DNA of 56,837 nt, from contig NW_004086106.1 of NCBI RefSeq assembly GCF_000220395.1, positions 1-56,837 of the forward strand. The letters run 5' to 3'. The position numbers and the translations under genes are program-made. This stretch comes from Ichthyophthirius multifiliis (lineage: Eukaryota; Ciliophora; Oligohymenophorea; Hymenostomatida). Positions 15,001-27,700 of this stretch are shown one piece after another. Below the pieces are notes generated by a model, which made no database searches, was not told the origin of the DNA, and saw only the letters and a list, made by a program, of their open reading frames with translations. How positions within the stretch are numbered: the stretch's first letter is position 1; each line of letters opens with the position of its first letter.

Positions 15001-16521
15001 TAGAAAAAGTTTTATATCCTCAAACATTTTGGAACAAAAAATATACTTTTAAACTAATTTGTAAGAACAAATTTTAATAAGATAATCTTCAACTGAAATT
15101 TTTTTCATAAACTCAGTAAACTCAACAACATTTTTAGAAGTAATTCTATTAATAAACTCAAATAAAAATGGTTAAATTTTATTCATTACCTAACCCAAAC
15201 AAATGCTTTGTCTTACAGGAAAAACACTTTCCTCAAGCCATAATTATGTATTTTGAAAGTTTTCTACCATACAAATTATTTAAGAAATATATTCTTTTGG
15301 TAAAAAAAGACTTTTTACTTTTTTTCCTTTTTTAAATTCGCATTTAAAATCGCTTTATTAATACTAAAAAAGTAATGAAATACCCTCAAAAAAATTCTTA
15401 ATATTACATTTTTGTAAATTATTGTTATTTAGGTAACTATCTTTATCCAAATCTACCAAAAGTAACTCTTTATAATAAAAAAGAGGGTTTTTAATTCCTG
15501 CGTGTTAACTTTTGTCCTCATTACTTGTATTTCCTTAATGTCTGTATATAACTCCGCTTTCTGTATCCATACTATAATTACAAATAAAGCTCTCATATCC
15601 TAAAGAAAGAAAAGAACTTAAAATTTAATTGAAATAGCTACTAAATTAAATCTCTTTTTCCCCACAAAAAAGTTTATTTTCTTTAACTAAAGTTCCTTCA
15701 TATACTAAATCTTTCATGTTATTTTTTATTTGTTAAATAAAATAGAATGTTTTTTTCTTTTTTTCATCTTTTGTACAGACAACAAGTCCTGGAAGTATTT
15801 CTGAATTCATCAATTTTTTATTTAAAATATAAATAATGAAGTATCTTTAAAACGCAAGTACATATTCAGTACCTATACGTTATATTTTTAATTTATTATT
15901 TGAATTTATTTCACTAAAAAATTATTGATTTTTATTTTCTTGTATTATGTAATAACCTATATATGGTGCTTATATTTGCATGTATTTTGTATTTGCCATA
16001 TTTTATATATCTTATATTATATTTTGAGTACGTTATGTGTAAAAATATTGTAAATTTTTTAGAATTTTCAAAATCTATAAAGGTAATGTGTCATTAAAAT
16101 TTTTAAGAATTTATTGTATTTTTTTTATTAAATTCTAATATTAATTTTAAATATGGCCATTTATTAAATCCTCCTTTTAAAATTATAAAATAGCCTTTTT
16201 TATACATATATGTGGGTACTGTATTAGTCCTAAAAGTGTTTGCAATTCTTCACAAGCAGCAAGTAGTAAAAAATCTATTTGTGATTTAGTTTACCTTTCT
16301 AATAAAGGCGATTAATTATTTTCGGAATAAAATTTTTATGAACTTGCTGATTATTATGTTGTGTTTGTAGAAAGGATTTTCAATAAGCTATATTTGCTTT
16401 TAATATATTCTAAAAATTGTTTGAACTGTTTTTTAGAATATTTTATTGTATCTTAATCTAAATTTTAACTTTAAAAATTACTTAAAAAATCACTTTTTAA
16501 TTCTTGTAATTCATTTTACAT
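9018..16521 (-). CDS. Giant LRR-patatin fusion protein (about 2435 aa), predicted lipid acyl hydrolase
   Basis: ATG at 16521, TGA at 9018-9020. Removing four short introns (11810-11871, 10425-10468, 10080-10120, 9656-9704) leaves one frame of 2436 codons. Residues 1 to about 1320 match nothing I recognise and include an acidic Glu/Lys coiled stretch near 840-900. Residues about 1330-1530 are Cys-type leucine-rich repeats (LKTLLLNDCINI, LKRLSVKNCTQL). Residues about 1660-2000 are ribonuclease-inhibitor-type LRRs (LKLLDLSDNNFDHEALKIL, IQTLDISGNHIGNEGLIYIG). The last 360 residues are a patatin domain: oxyanion loop DGGGIRG, nucleophile elbow GTSIG (Ser) and DGA (LIDGALGQNNP), so the Ser-Asp dyad is intact. 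Patatins hydrolyse phospholipid or galactolipid acyl chains; the LRRs may sense a ligand or hold the enzyme inactive. There is no signal peptide, clear membrane helix or P-loop, so it is probably cytosolic. Domain calls are secure; the role is inference. Confidence 0.88.
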
Positions 16522-19500
16522 TTTTATTTTATATTAAATGCTGATTTTTTATATATATATATATATATTTTTTTAAATAAAATTGAAAAAAAAAAGATTT
16601 CTAGATTTTTTTAAATTAAAAAGTTATTATTTTTACATTAAAAAAAATATATATAATAAGAAAATGAATTAAATATTACATTTTTTAAATATATATATAT
16701 ATATATGCTTTCATCCTTTAATTTTTTATTTTGAAATATAGAAAGAAACATATTTTATTTTATTTTCAATTGAATTTTAATTTTAATTTTTTTACTTAAT
16801 TTTTTTATTTATATTAAACATTAAACTTTTGTTATAAGATATATTTAATTTTATTAAATATTTTTTTATAAATAATAATTAATATTCTTATTTTTATTCT
16901 AAAATTAATCAATTTTTTATGTATAAATGAATGTTTGATAATAATATGCTTTTATATTAGCTATTTACTTAAATTTAGATTTTTATCTTCAAAAATTTTT
17001 ATTATTTATTAATTTTTAAACTTTTTAGATTTATAAATTTTTATTGTTTAAATTAATTAAAATTATATTAATATTTTTTAGTGAAATTATTAATTTTATC
17101 AGTTCTTATTGATTATTAATTTAAAATTTATTCATTAACTTAATTTAGTTTTTTATTTTTAAAGATTAAAAAATAAAAATAAACTATTGAAATTAGCTAC
17201 AATAATAAAAATATATGCTGATGTATAATTATATAAAATAAAATATAAATATGTATTATTTTCAATCATTTTTTATAAATAATAATTTTTTTATAAAATT
17301 TAACTAATTCTAATATATTTAAATTTATAATAATATGATTTATTAATAATCACTTTATTTTGTTAAAATAGCTTATTATTATATAAAATTCTTAATAATA
17401 AAATAAATTAATTATATCAATAAATAATTTAATTCAATTTTTTTTTATTTTTTAATTAACTGTTGAATATTTATTTTACTTGAAGACTATGATTAATAAA
17501 TATTTAATCTATTCAGGTTTTAATTTTCATCTGTTTAAAATTATAATAATTGTCGTAAAAAAATCATTCCAAAAATGCCATTATATAAAAAATCCATTTT
17601 TAAAATTAAGTGATTTTTTTTTTACATAAAACAAAATAAAATTAATTTAAAAAACAAAGTCATTTGAAATAAAATATACAATTTATTCTTATTTTTTATA
17701 TTCATAAAATTTTAATAATAAGAATAATTAAACTAGCCAACTGAATAATCTTAAGTATGTATATGTGATGGAACGAACATATCCATATAATAATAGAATG
17801 CTTCAATTTTTTACATTAACCATGCGAGAAAAGGAAAAATTAATATTTGTGTGAAAAACCAGTTGTACATTTCTCCTTTGAATTTTTATGATTATGGAGG
17901 TTTGTCCTTTGAATTTTTATGATAATGGAGGTATATGATAAACTTATAAACTTTATCTAAAATATGTTTTATGCTACTTATATTGAGATAAATATTGTAA
18001 TTTTTAAGGCTTGGAATACAGTTGAAAAATGTAAATGATAAGAATTATTATCCTTTTTTTTTTGGGGGAGGAGGATACAAAGAATCATATTAATGGCAAT
18101 AAAATATAACAAAAAAATTAATATATAATAAAAATAAAAAATAATATCAAAAGAGATGTCGTTAAAGTTGTGAATGAATTTTAAACACAATAGTATGTCT
18201 AATATAATGTTTAAAATAGAATTTTTTCTAAAGATTAATATGTAAATATTATGAAATAAAAAAATAAATTAAGGGTGTTAAAGATTTATTAAGAAAGTTA
18301 AATTAATATATTCAATTATAAAAATAAATATAAAATATTTAATATTTATTAATATATACTATTTTATATAATAATACTAATAAATAAATTATTCTTGATA
18401 TTACACGTTTTAAAAAAAATTCTAAATAAATTATTTAAATTAATTTAAAATTGAAAAAAAATTAATATTGAAAAGGAAACAAATTAAATAATAAAGAAAA
18501 GTTAGTAATAAAGATTTTGGGAAATTATAGATTTCTACAAAATATTTTGCTTGTTTAATATAATCGCTTTATTTATTATTAATAATAAATTATTCATTAT
18601 TTTTCATAATTGAATATTATTTAATTTAAAATATTTCAATAGAATAATATTTATATAAACATATTTATAAAATTATTTAGACTTCATACTTCATTAAAAT
18701 TTAAATAAATGTGTTTACTAAAAAATTAATATAAAGCTATTTAAATATATTAAAATCGCAATAATAATTATTATATATATTTAAAAAATACTATTATTAT
18801 TATTATTTATTTTATTTAATTAAAAAATATAATAATTAACAATTATTCTTAAATATTTATTTTTATTTATTATCGTATTTATTTTTTTAACAAATTTTAA
18901 TAAAAATAAATAACATATTAATTTTAAACAATAAAAAAAAACATAAGAAATTAATTATTTGTTATATAATAACGACAAAATATTTTACATACTAATTTTT
19001 TATTTAAAATATAAAATATAATTATATGCTAAATTGATTAAAATTTTAGAAAATGAAACTATATAATTTTCGTGACACTTTTAATTATTTAAAGTGACAT
19101 ATAAATATTTATTTTATATATTTAATATAATATAAAATATTTAAAATTTGTATTTAATTAAGATGTTTAAAATACTTTTGTATTATATGTCTATAATATA
19201 AAATATTTTTATAACGAAAATTATAATCTTAAATAAAATTTAAAAAAATAAATTAAAATAAAATAAAATAACAAAATTTTATAAGTCATAATTTTATGTA
19301 AAATATTGATTTAACATTAAAGAGCAAAAGAGAATATTAAAAAGTTTATAAAAAATAAAAATAATAGCCTTTATTTATAAAAATTTTAAATATATTAATG
19401 AAAATATTATATAATTTTGTTTTTTTATTAAAATAAATTTAAAATATTTAAATTCACTTAGGTTTGTCACAAAAGAAATCGAAATTAAACCTAAACCTAA

Positions 19501-19545
19501 AATAAGATTTAAAAAAAAAGATAGTATTTAACAAATTAATTTTTT
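16522..19545. other. Intergenic spacer between divergent genes, with (AT)n runs and a small direct repeat
   Basis: About 3 kb of A/T-rich DNA between the divergently transcribed LRR-patatin and K+ channel genes, so it should contain both promoters. (AT)n runs lie at about 16551-16568 and 16690-16707. A less A/T-rich island spans about 17740-18240; it holds a 28-bp direct repeat and a G-rich patch near 18063-18073, but only short open frames. No tRNA or other RNA gene was recognised. Confidence 0.6.
17874..17932. repeat. Two-copy 28-bp direct repeat
   Basis: Copies at 17874-17901 and 17905-17932 (31-bp period) differ at one base. Each begins tcctttgaatttttatga and ends tggaggt. It is not inside a recognisable gene. 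Confidence 0.85.
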
Positions 19546-22481
19546 ATGGTACAGGAATCATCAAAGAGAAAAAAAAATATTGTTAATATATAAAATAATT
19601 TTAATTATTCCGAAGGGTTGAAAAAACTTATTATTTCATTAAAACTACTATTTAATACAATAAAATTCTTTAAAAATTCAACAAAAAATATAAGAATATT
19701 TAGTAAATTAACAAAAGAGCAGCACATTTTGATAAACGATAAGGCTTCATTTTTTAATATTAAAAGAAAAATAACGTTTAAAAAAAAGTTTACTAATAGC
19801 TTATAATTTTTTTTTCTAAATTATTTAATTTAAATATAAAAACTATTCAACTTATTACCTATATTACAACCTTTTAATACACTAAAACGGTTATGGGATA
19901 TTTTTTAACTTATAATAATAATAGGAATAATATTATTATTTAGTTTGATTATATTTTTTGAATTAAACCCTCAAAAAATTGTTTTTTATATTGATTTGGC
20001 ATGGAAGATGTTTGCTGTAGATTCTTTTGTAACATTTAATACAGGATATTTTAAAAAAGGGAATTTAATCTTAAATAGAAAAAAAATAGCAATATAATAT
20101 TTTTAAAATCTTTTTTTATTTGATATGCTTTCTATTTCACCTTTATTAATGTTTACATTTGATTTTTAATTTAAATATTAAAACTTATTAATTATCCTAT
20201 ATTTGTTCAGATTATTTAACTTATAATAGATTATAAATAAATTAACTTTTTATTTTAGCTTTTAAAAAGATTATAAAAATATCGTTGATTTAATTAAATT
20301 AATAATTACAATTATTAGTATTTGCCATTTTTTTTCTATTTTATGGCATGGTTTAGCATAATATGAAATTTAAAATTTAGGGAGAAAAGATACATGGTTG
20401 CATTAAAAATAATTAATTTATGAGAATATCTAGGTTAGGTATATTTACTCAATTTATTATTTGGCTACTACTATGATAACTGTTGGTTACGGAGATATTA
20501 CTCCTTAAAATTATATTGAATGTACATTTACTATTATTACTATGTTTTTTACAGGAATTATTTATGCTTATAGCCTTAATGCTATTGGAAATATTATATC
20601 TAATATAAATAAGCAAAATCAACGTTATAGAGAAGATATGGAAGTAATTCAGAAATATATGAGATAAGGAAATGCAAGCTAAAATATTGCCACTTAAGTA
20701 TCAAATTATTTAGATTACTTCTATAAAGCAATAAAATATTTTTGTATAATTTTATAAAATTTAAATTTAAATAGGAATCAAATTAAATTGATAAAATAAA
20801 GGAAGATGAAGTAATAGGAAAATTATCAAAACAATTAAAATACGATTTATTAGAAGATATAAATGGAAAGCATTTGAAGAATATTCCTTTAATATATAAT
20901 ATGTAATCAAGAAGTAAAATATCTTAAATAATGGAAGAGTGCTTATTTTCTCCCGGGGAAATAATATTTAAAGAAAATGAAATAGATAATTTATCATTAT
21001 ATTATTTAGATAAAGGATCTGTTTAAATAATAATTGAAAGTAAATCTAAATTAAGAAATGATTCAATCATATAAAAAATAAAAAAGAAATAATATTTTGG
21101 AGAGGTTTCTTTTATAACAGGGAAAGAAAGAAAATCAACTGCTTAAGCTTTAGATTTTTGTAGAGCCTTTAAAATTAATAGATTATAGTTTTTAGAAATT
21201 ATTTCTAAAAATGAAAGTGATATAGAAAAGTTTTAGATGATGATAGAGGATATTTTACTTACAAATAATTATTTTAATTCTAATATATAATGTTATTAAT
21301 GTAAATAAACAGATCATTTATCAATATAATGTCCAAAAACACATTTTACATTATCAAAAACACCTTTTTTCAATAAATTAAACTATACAGTTGTGCATTA
21401 TGACAATATTAAATTTAAACGTCGAAAATATAGATATTAATCTTTAATTAATATCTAATACACTCATTAAGCTATTTAAGATATTATTTATTAATCTTTA
21501 TATGAAGACTAAATATTTTAAATAGAATAAGCAATAAACTTATAATCTTCAAATTCTTAAGAGACAGATACTAACTAATCTTACATTACAAATATAAACT
21601 AATATTAATAAATTTCTGTATATAATGAATTAAAATAACCTTAATAAAATTCATCAAGTAATCTCGAATTAAAGCATTAAAACTAGATAATATTTAATGA
21701 TGAATTATAAAATAAATTTATCGATAATTAACTCAAAATCAAGAACGAAAATTACTAAAATTTTAATAAAATGATAAGCTTAAAAGATGAAAAGATAAAT
21801 TATTCAAAAAATATTAATTTCGAATTATTTGGAATCTGTAAAGAAACAAAACTTAATAAATTAAATCAAATTAATATCGGGTCTATAGACGATAGAGTCG
21901 ATAGTAGTTTAAATGACTAATTTTAAGATTCTGATGATATAAAAAATATAGATTTTGATGACTCGGGATCTAAAATTACTTAAGATAAGTTTATTATTTA
22001 ATAAAATAATTCATTTGCTGAACATAATAGTGGTAAAATGAAAAACATTGAAAAAAAAAATTCAGAAAATTAAAATATTAATAAATAATTTTTGTCTTAA
22101 AATAAATTTAGTTGCAATTATTCTAAAAAGAAAATAAATATTAATTAACAAAGATAATCTTAATAAATAACAAAATAATATTTCTAACCTGAAAAAGATA
22201 AATCAAACAAATTTGATTATTTAGAAAATAAATTTGCTAAATAAAGTTTCGTACCTAAAGATTTTTTTGAAACATATGTTTTTGATAAAATGCATTTTTT
22301 TAAATATTATCGGATTTCCTTTAATTATAATTTAATTATTTAATAAATTTAAGAAAATTAGATTGATTAAACTAGTTTTATTTTTGTCGAAAAATTAATG
22401 CATAGTATTTAAAGAAAAAAATAAAAAACCAAAATTCATAATAATATAAACTAGGCAATTTAAAAAAGTTATATAATATGA
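19546..22481 (+). CDS. Voltage-gated-like K+ channel with cyclic-nucleotide-binding domain and CCHC zinc knuckle (about 962 aa)
   Basis: Proposed ATG at 19546, TGA at 22479-22481. Exon 1 (19546-20727) encodes six membrane segments: S1 near residues 120-145, an S2-S3 loop with FNTGYFKKGN as in EAG/HCN-type channels, S5, a pore helix with the K+ filter TTMITVGYGDITP (about 20460-20505), and S6. The likely S4 (LLIILYLFRLFNLQQIINKL) has very few positive charges, so voltage sensing may be weak. Exon 2 (20775-22481) starts in the C-linker and contains a CNBD with FGEVSFITGKERKSTA as the phosphate-binding region. A CX2CX4HX4C knuckle follows at 21291-21332. The last 370 or so residues are Asn/Gln/Lys-rich and look disordered. 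The 20728-20774 intron would have a GC...AG donor/acceptor pair; a GT donor at 20744 needs either a base slip or a later acceptor. Ciliates carry many such channels, used in ciliary and membrane excitability. Confidence 0.9.
21291..21332 (+). other. CCHC zinc-knuckle motif within the K+ channel
   Basis: Codons read CYQCKQTDHLSIQC, exactly C-X2-C-X4-H-X4-C, shortly after the cyclic-nucleotide-binding domain. CCHC knuckles usually bind nucleic acid or proteins. The spacing is seen directly; metal binding is inference. Confidence 0.7.
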
Positions 22482-24759
22482 AATAAATAAAAATTAATAA
22501 TTTATAAATATTATTTAACTATGAATTCCGAATAAAGTAAATATATATATTATAGAAAATTAAATACATTTTTTAAATAATATTTATTTTTAGTACTTTA
22601 TTTATTACTATTTTTTTTTAATAATTACTAATTTCTAAATACTGTTTTGTATAATAATATTTTCATTTAATTTTTTTTATAAATAATATATTTTTAAAAA
22701 TAATAATTTTTATTTAACTTTTATTATAATATTAATTTTTTGATAATTTTAATAAAATGATTTTTTTCATTTTATCTTTTAAATACTATATGTATTATAT
22801 TTTTTGATATATTTGATTATTTAATAAAATAAATAAATTCTAAAAAATTATTAAGTTATATCCTGTTTTAAAATTAAAATTTATATATATTAATAGTGAG
22901 GTAAAAAATTAATTTTCGTTTATTTTAATTTTTAGAAAATATAATTCAGTTTTTATATATTTGTGTTATAAAAGGAAATTAGCAAATAGCAAATATATAT
23001 ATATTTAAAAATAGTTTAAAAAACTAAGATAAAGTGTAAGAAGGCTTAATTCAAATAAATAAATTATAAAAATAAGCTTATTTATATTATAGTTAATTTA
23101 AAAACAAAATAAATAAATATATGTATATTATTTATAAGATAATGAATATAATTATTAAAAATTTTAATAAATTAGAATGCATATAAAATATAAAAATAAA
23201 TCAGTCTAAAGCATTATAATAAAAAAAAATTATTATATATATTTAAACAAAAATATCCATTTTTCCGTAATTAATTTTAAACCTAAAATAACTTTTAAAT
23301 ATTTAATTTTTTTTAAAAAAATACGAAATTTATTTTAAATTGATTTGGTTTAATTTATATTAAGTTTAAAGGCTAAGTAAAGAATATCTTTATTTAAACT
23401 TTATATAAAACTATAAAAATAAATAAATTATATTTTATAAGCAAAAATAAGAAATTAGATAAAAGTTTCTTCTCATTATAACCAAATCAGTATAAATCTG
23501 ATGAAAAAAAGTTAATAAAACTAAACTAAAAAGTGACAACTATAGAAAAATTCGTAAAAAAAAATAGGATTAATCTAAAAATAAAAAAATAATAAAATAT
23601 GTCTGAGACCTCAATAGTATAGAATAGTAACTCAATATGGATAAAAACCTAATACTGAAGTTTAAAATAAACTAATTCAGGGAAATATTTTTTTGATATA
23701 ACACATGGTGAATCACATATATTCAAATTAAGATATAATCAAATTTAGTTTTTTATGATCTTAATTATGTATACAATTTCTGAATGAATAACTATTTTAT
23801 ATATAGTTTGTCACAATGTTAAGCTTTCTCGAGCCAGAAAGGCTATTAGATAAGATGGATTCAAAATAAGAGTGTACACTAAGTTCAATTAACAGTAACT
23901 AATTAAATACTTATAGACATAAATAATAATAATAATATATATTTTTTGATAACATAGATACTATAGAAGATATAAATTAAAATTCTAAATTTAATATTTC
24001 AAATATTAATGATAAAGTTATGTTTACCCTGTTAGTGATAATATGTATGAAAAAATTTATATGGTAAAAGAATAAATATACTAAATATTTAATTGTTATA
24101 ACATAAATTTAATGATGATAAATTGAATAATAAGTATCTATAATTATGATAAAAAATATAATTATGGAAAATTAAAAATAAAAAAGAGAAGTAAGTAAAT
24201 ATATAAATATTATACTTTTCTAACCTCAATAGTAGCTATGAAATTATTAAATAGCAATACTTCAAATAATAAGTAAAAAAATTAAATTTAGGAAAACAAT
24301 TATATTTCAAACTACATTAACTTATTTAATTGAGCTATTAAGATAAATTTAAAATAATATATAATTATTTTAATTAATAAAATAATTAAAAAAAATTATA
24401 AATAAAATTTAAAATTATTTATAAATTAAAAAAAAAAAAATAATATTAAATTATTAATATAAAAAGACAAAAAAAAAAAATATAATAAAAATTTTAGGTA
24501 TATAAAATAATATTATTATTAATTATAAATTAAATACATATATATTTTTATTTAAATAAATATAAATATAAATTTAAATATATATATATTTATATTTATA
24601 TTTTTTAATTTAATTTTTTTTTATTATATTATATATGATTTAAAAATATTATATAATTTGCTTTTTTTTAATAAATTATAATTTTAATCTTTATAAAAAG
24701 GAAAATATAAATAAAATATAAAATAAAGATTTTTTTATTATTTTATTAAAAAACTGTAT
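22482..24759. other. Spacer between convergent genes with an unexplained less A/T-rich island
   Basis: The K+ channel and kinase genes converge on this spacer, so neither promoter is needed here. The island at about 23290-24330 has more G and C than the rest. A small frame opens with ATG at 23599 (MSETSIVQNSNS) but hits TGA within about 20 codons. A 12-mer, acctcaatagta, occurs at 23608-23619 and 24223-24234. It may hold a non-coding RNA or a dead gene; I could not fit a known RNA family. Confidence 0.4.
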
Positions 24760-27700
24760 TCATATTTAATTTTAATTTTATTTTTTTTTATTAAAAAACA
24801 CTAATGGCGTATAATAATTACTTGAAGGTGAACACATTTACTGTTTTTATGGCGAAAGCAAATTTATAATTTATTATTAGACATAATTTTTTTATTTATG
24901 TAATTTTATTTTCTTATCCTTCGACTATTTCTATATATTTTATTTTTAAGTATTTTATATTTTTTATTAATTTCCTGTCTATTATTATGTATTAATTTAA
25001 ACTAAACAATTTCCTCTGATATTTGTATCTGTAAGAAGCCTATTAAAACTATTATAATATGTATCATTTGTATCTTCATCTTTTTCTGTTTTCATTTTTA
25101 GTTTTTTTTATTATTATTATATTTATTATTATCTGTTTTTATTAAAGTTATTCATAAAATTATTATTCTAAAGTTTTATTACGGAGTTAGTTTTTAAATG
25201 TGTATTAAAGTATAATTATTATTAAGCTATTTCATTCTTCTTTTAAGCTAATTGTACATTTTTATGATCAATTAGCATATTTTCATCGTTAACTTTTAAA
25301 GATTCTCTATTTTTGTTTTAACTTTATTATTATAGAATCATTTAGTATTTATTAAGTTGCATCGATTATGTGTTCTTTTACTTTTTTAAGTATAAATTCT
25401 TAATGAAATTTTAATTCAAAATTACGTTTTTCTTAATTTTTTAAAGGATAGATTCCTAAAGATTCTGGCTGTTCTAAACATGCTGATTTTTTTGCTATTT
25501 TTTTTAATTTGTATCATAATAAAATTCTTTAAAAATTGTAGGTAAATCTTCCTGATCCTTTCCTATCTAGCAGTTAATTAATTTTTTTCGAAATTCTAAT
25601 TCTCCACTTAGAAAATCCTATTCATCAAAATTAAAACCTAAAGGATTCGGACACAAAGGTGGTTTTATTTTTTACTTTATTATTTCTTCAATATTTATGC
25701 CACTTAACCATTTATGGTTGAATATTTCGTTCATACCCTCATATGTTCCTAAACGGTTTTATGGATTTTTCATTAATAAATGCGTCAATAAATCCTATAA
25801 TTCATCAGATAAATAAATTTCTTCAGGAAAGTATAAATCCTCATTCAAGATACTTTAATATATTTCTTCATTATTATGACTATAAAATGGGGGTAAACCA
25901 GTAACCTTTTATTTTATTTTTTACTTTATATTTTTTTATTTTTTTAAATCTATTACTAACTCGTATAGAAGTGCACCTAAACAATAAAAATCAACAGAAT
26001 AAGTATGGCCTACTTTTAAAAGCATTTCCGGTGCCATATATTCTGGTGAACCACAAAAACTATAAGCATACCCATTTTAATCCATATCAGGTTTTGAAAG
26101 TCCGAAATCACCTTTTAATGAATATATTATAATATATTCAGGCTTTAAAAATATGATAATTACCTATCCTTATGTTCCCATCAATATCTACTAAAATATT
26201 TTCAGGTTTAAGATCTCTATAGATGATATGTCTATTAAATAATTTTTTTTATAAAATATATAAAAAAAAATAGAAATACTTTTTATGTAAATAATCTATT
26301 CCTAAGCATATTTGAACAAAATAAAATCTGGCCATGTCTTCATCCATTCTTTTAATTCTTCTTAAGTGATAAAAAAGTTCACCCCCAGCACAAAATTCCA
26401 TAATAAATCCTAAATAGCTTTTAGTTTCAAAAGCATATTCAAGTTGAAGCAAAAATGGATGATCAATGTCAACCATTATGTTTCTTTCATTTTAGACTAT
26501 TACTTATTTATTATTTTCTATAATAAATTTTTTATCGATAAGCTTCAAAGCAAACATTTTCGCAGTATCCTTTTTTTAAACCAAATATACTCTACTAAAA
26601 CCGCCTAATCCAATACATTTTATGATATTAAAGTCATCCAATTTTATTTCTTTCTTACAATTAAGGTTTTACATAGGCTTTTAATAAAAATAGGGAGAGA
26701 TATTAATACATTTTTTATTAAATACACTAATTAATCTATCTCTTTATGTAAAATAATAACTTACAGCCATATTTTGGTTAGTGGAAACAAAAGTGACTAA
26801 ATTTTCAAAGCTTTATAAAATTTATTATTCATTATTATTTTTTAGTATATTTTTTTCGTAAAAATATATTCTTCTCATTAAATATTTGATAAGCCATTCA
26901 ATGTTTTTTTCTAGAGAAAATATTTCATAATGTAGAATTTCGTCCTTATATTTTAAATTAATTTAAACATTTCGAGGATTATCTTCAATTTTAATTTTTT
27001 ATTTATAATTTTCATTAATTTGCATTTAAATTTCATCTTCGTTTTCGCTATCTGGTTCATTTAATATTTTTTCAATATTCTCGAAAGGATTGTATTATTT
27101 AATTTTTTTGTTTTCTAAATAATTATTATTTTATTCATTTTTGCTTTTTTCATCTTTGTATTATTTAATCTGGATCTATTCTGTGAGTAGTCTTTCTTTT
27201 TAATTAAAAATGTTGCTAAAATTATTAGTGTTTTTTTAGTCTGAATTTTGTCTTTTAATTTTTTATTATTTATCTGTAACAAAAAAATAATTAAAATTAA
27301 TTTCTCTATTATTAATATTTTCTTAATTAGTTGTACTTGAGTTTGTTATTTAAGGCTTGGTCCTTAAATTGCCTTTATTTCCCAAATCATTCAATTTGTT
27401 ATTTGAAGGAGTTGAAATTAATAAATTTATATTTTTATCAATTGATTATTATTTATTTAAGTTTTTGAATATATTCAATTATTTTTAATTTAGCGTATTA
27501 CTACTTTGCTTGTTAAGTTTCATAGTTTATTATTATTAATTTTTGTTTGCCTAATGAAGATTTATTGATTAACGGGAAGATTTTAGAAGGAAAAAACCTT
27601 TAAAGTTAGAATTTTTCTATTATGGTTATTAATGTTATTATTATTGTTATTACTTATAATTTGACGAGGATATATTCAAATTTAATTATTACTTTAAATT

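Noticed and set aside
23820-23885. Resemblance to the 5' part of U2 snRNA (tttctcgagcc, aggcta, agat order)
   Set aside because: The branch-point-recognition sequence GTGTAGTA is absent (gtgtacact instead) and no Sm site is in the right place, so the likeness is too weak.
25906-25956. Retaining this 51-nt segment as coding in the kinase
   Set aside because: It is in frame and open, but it would insert 17 Lys/Gln residues in the middle of the YELVTGLPPF motif; GT...AG ends and composition mark it as an intron.
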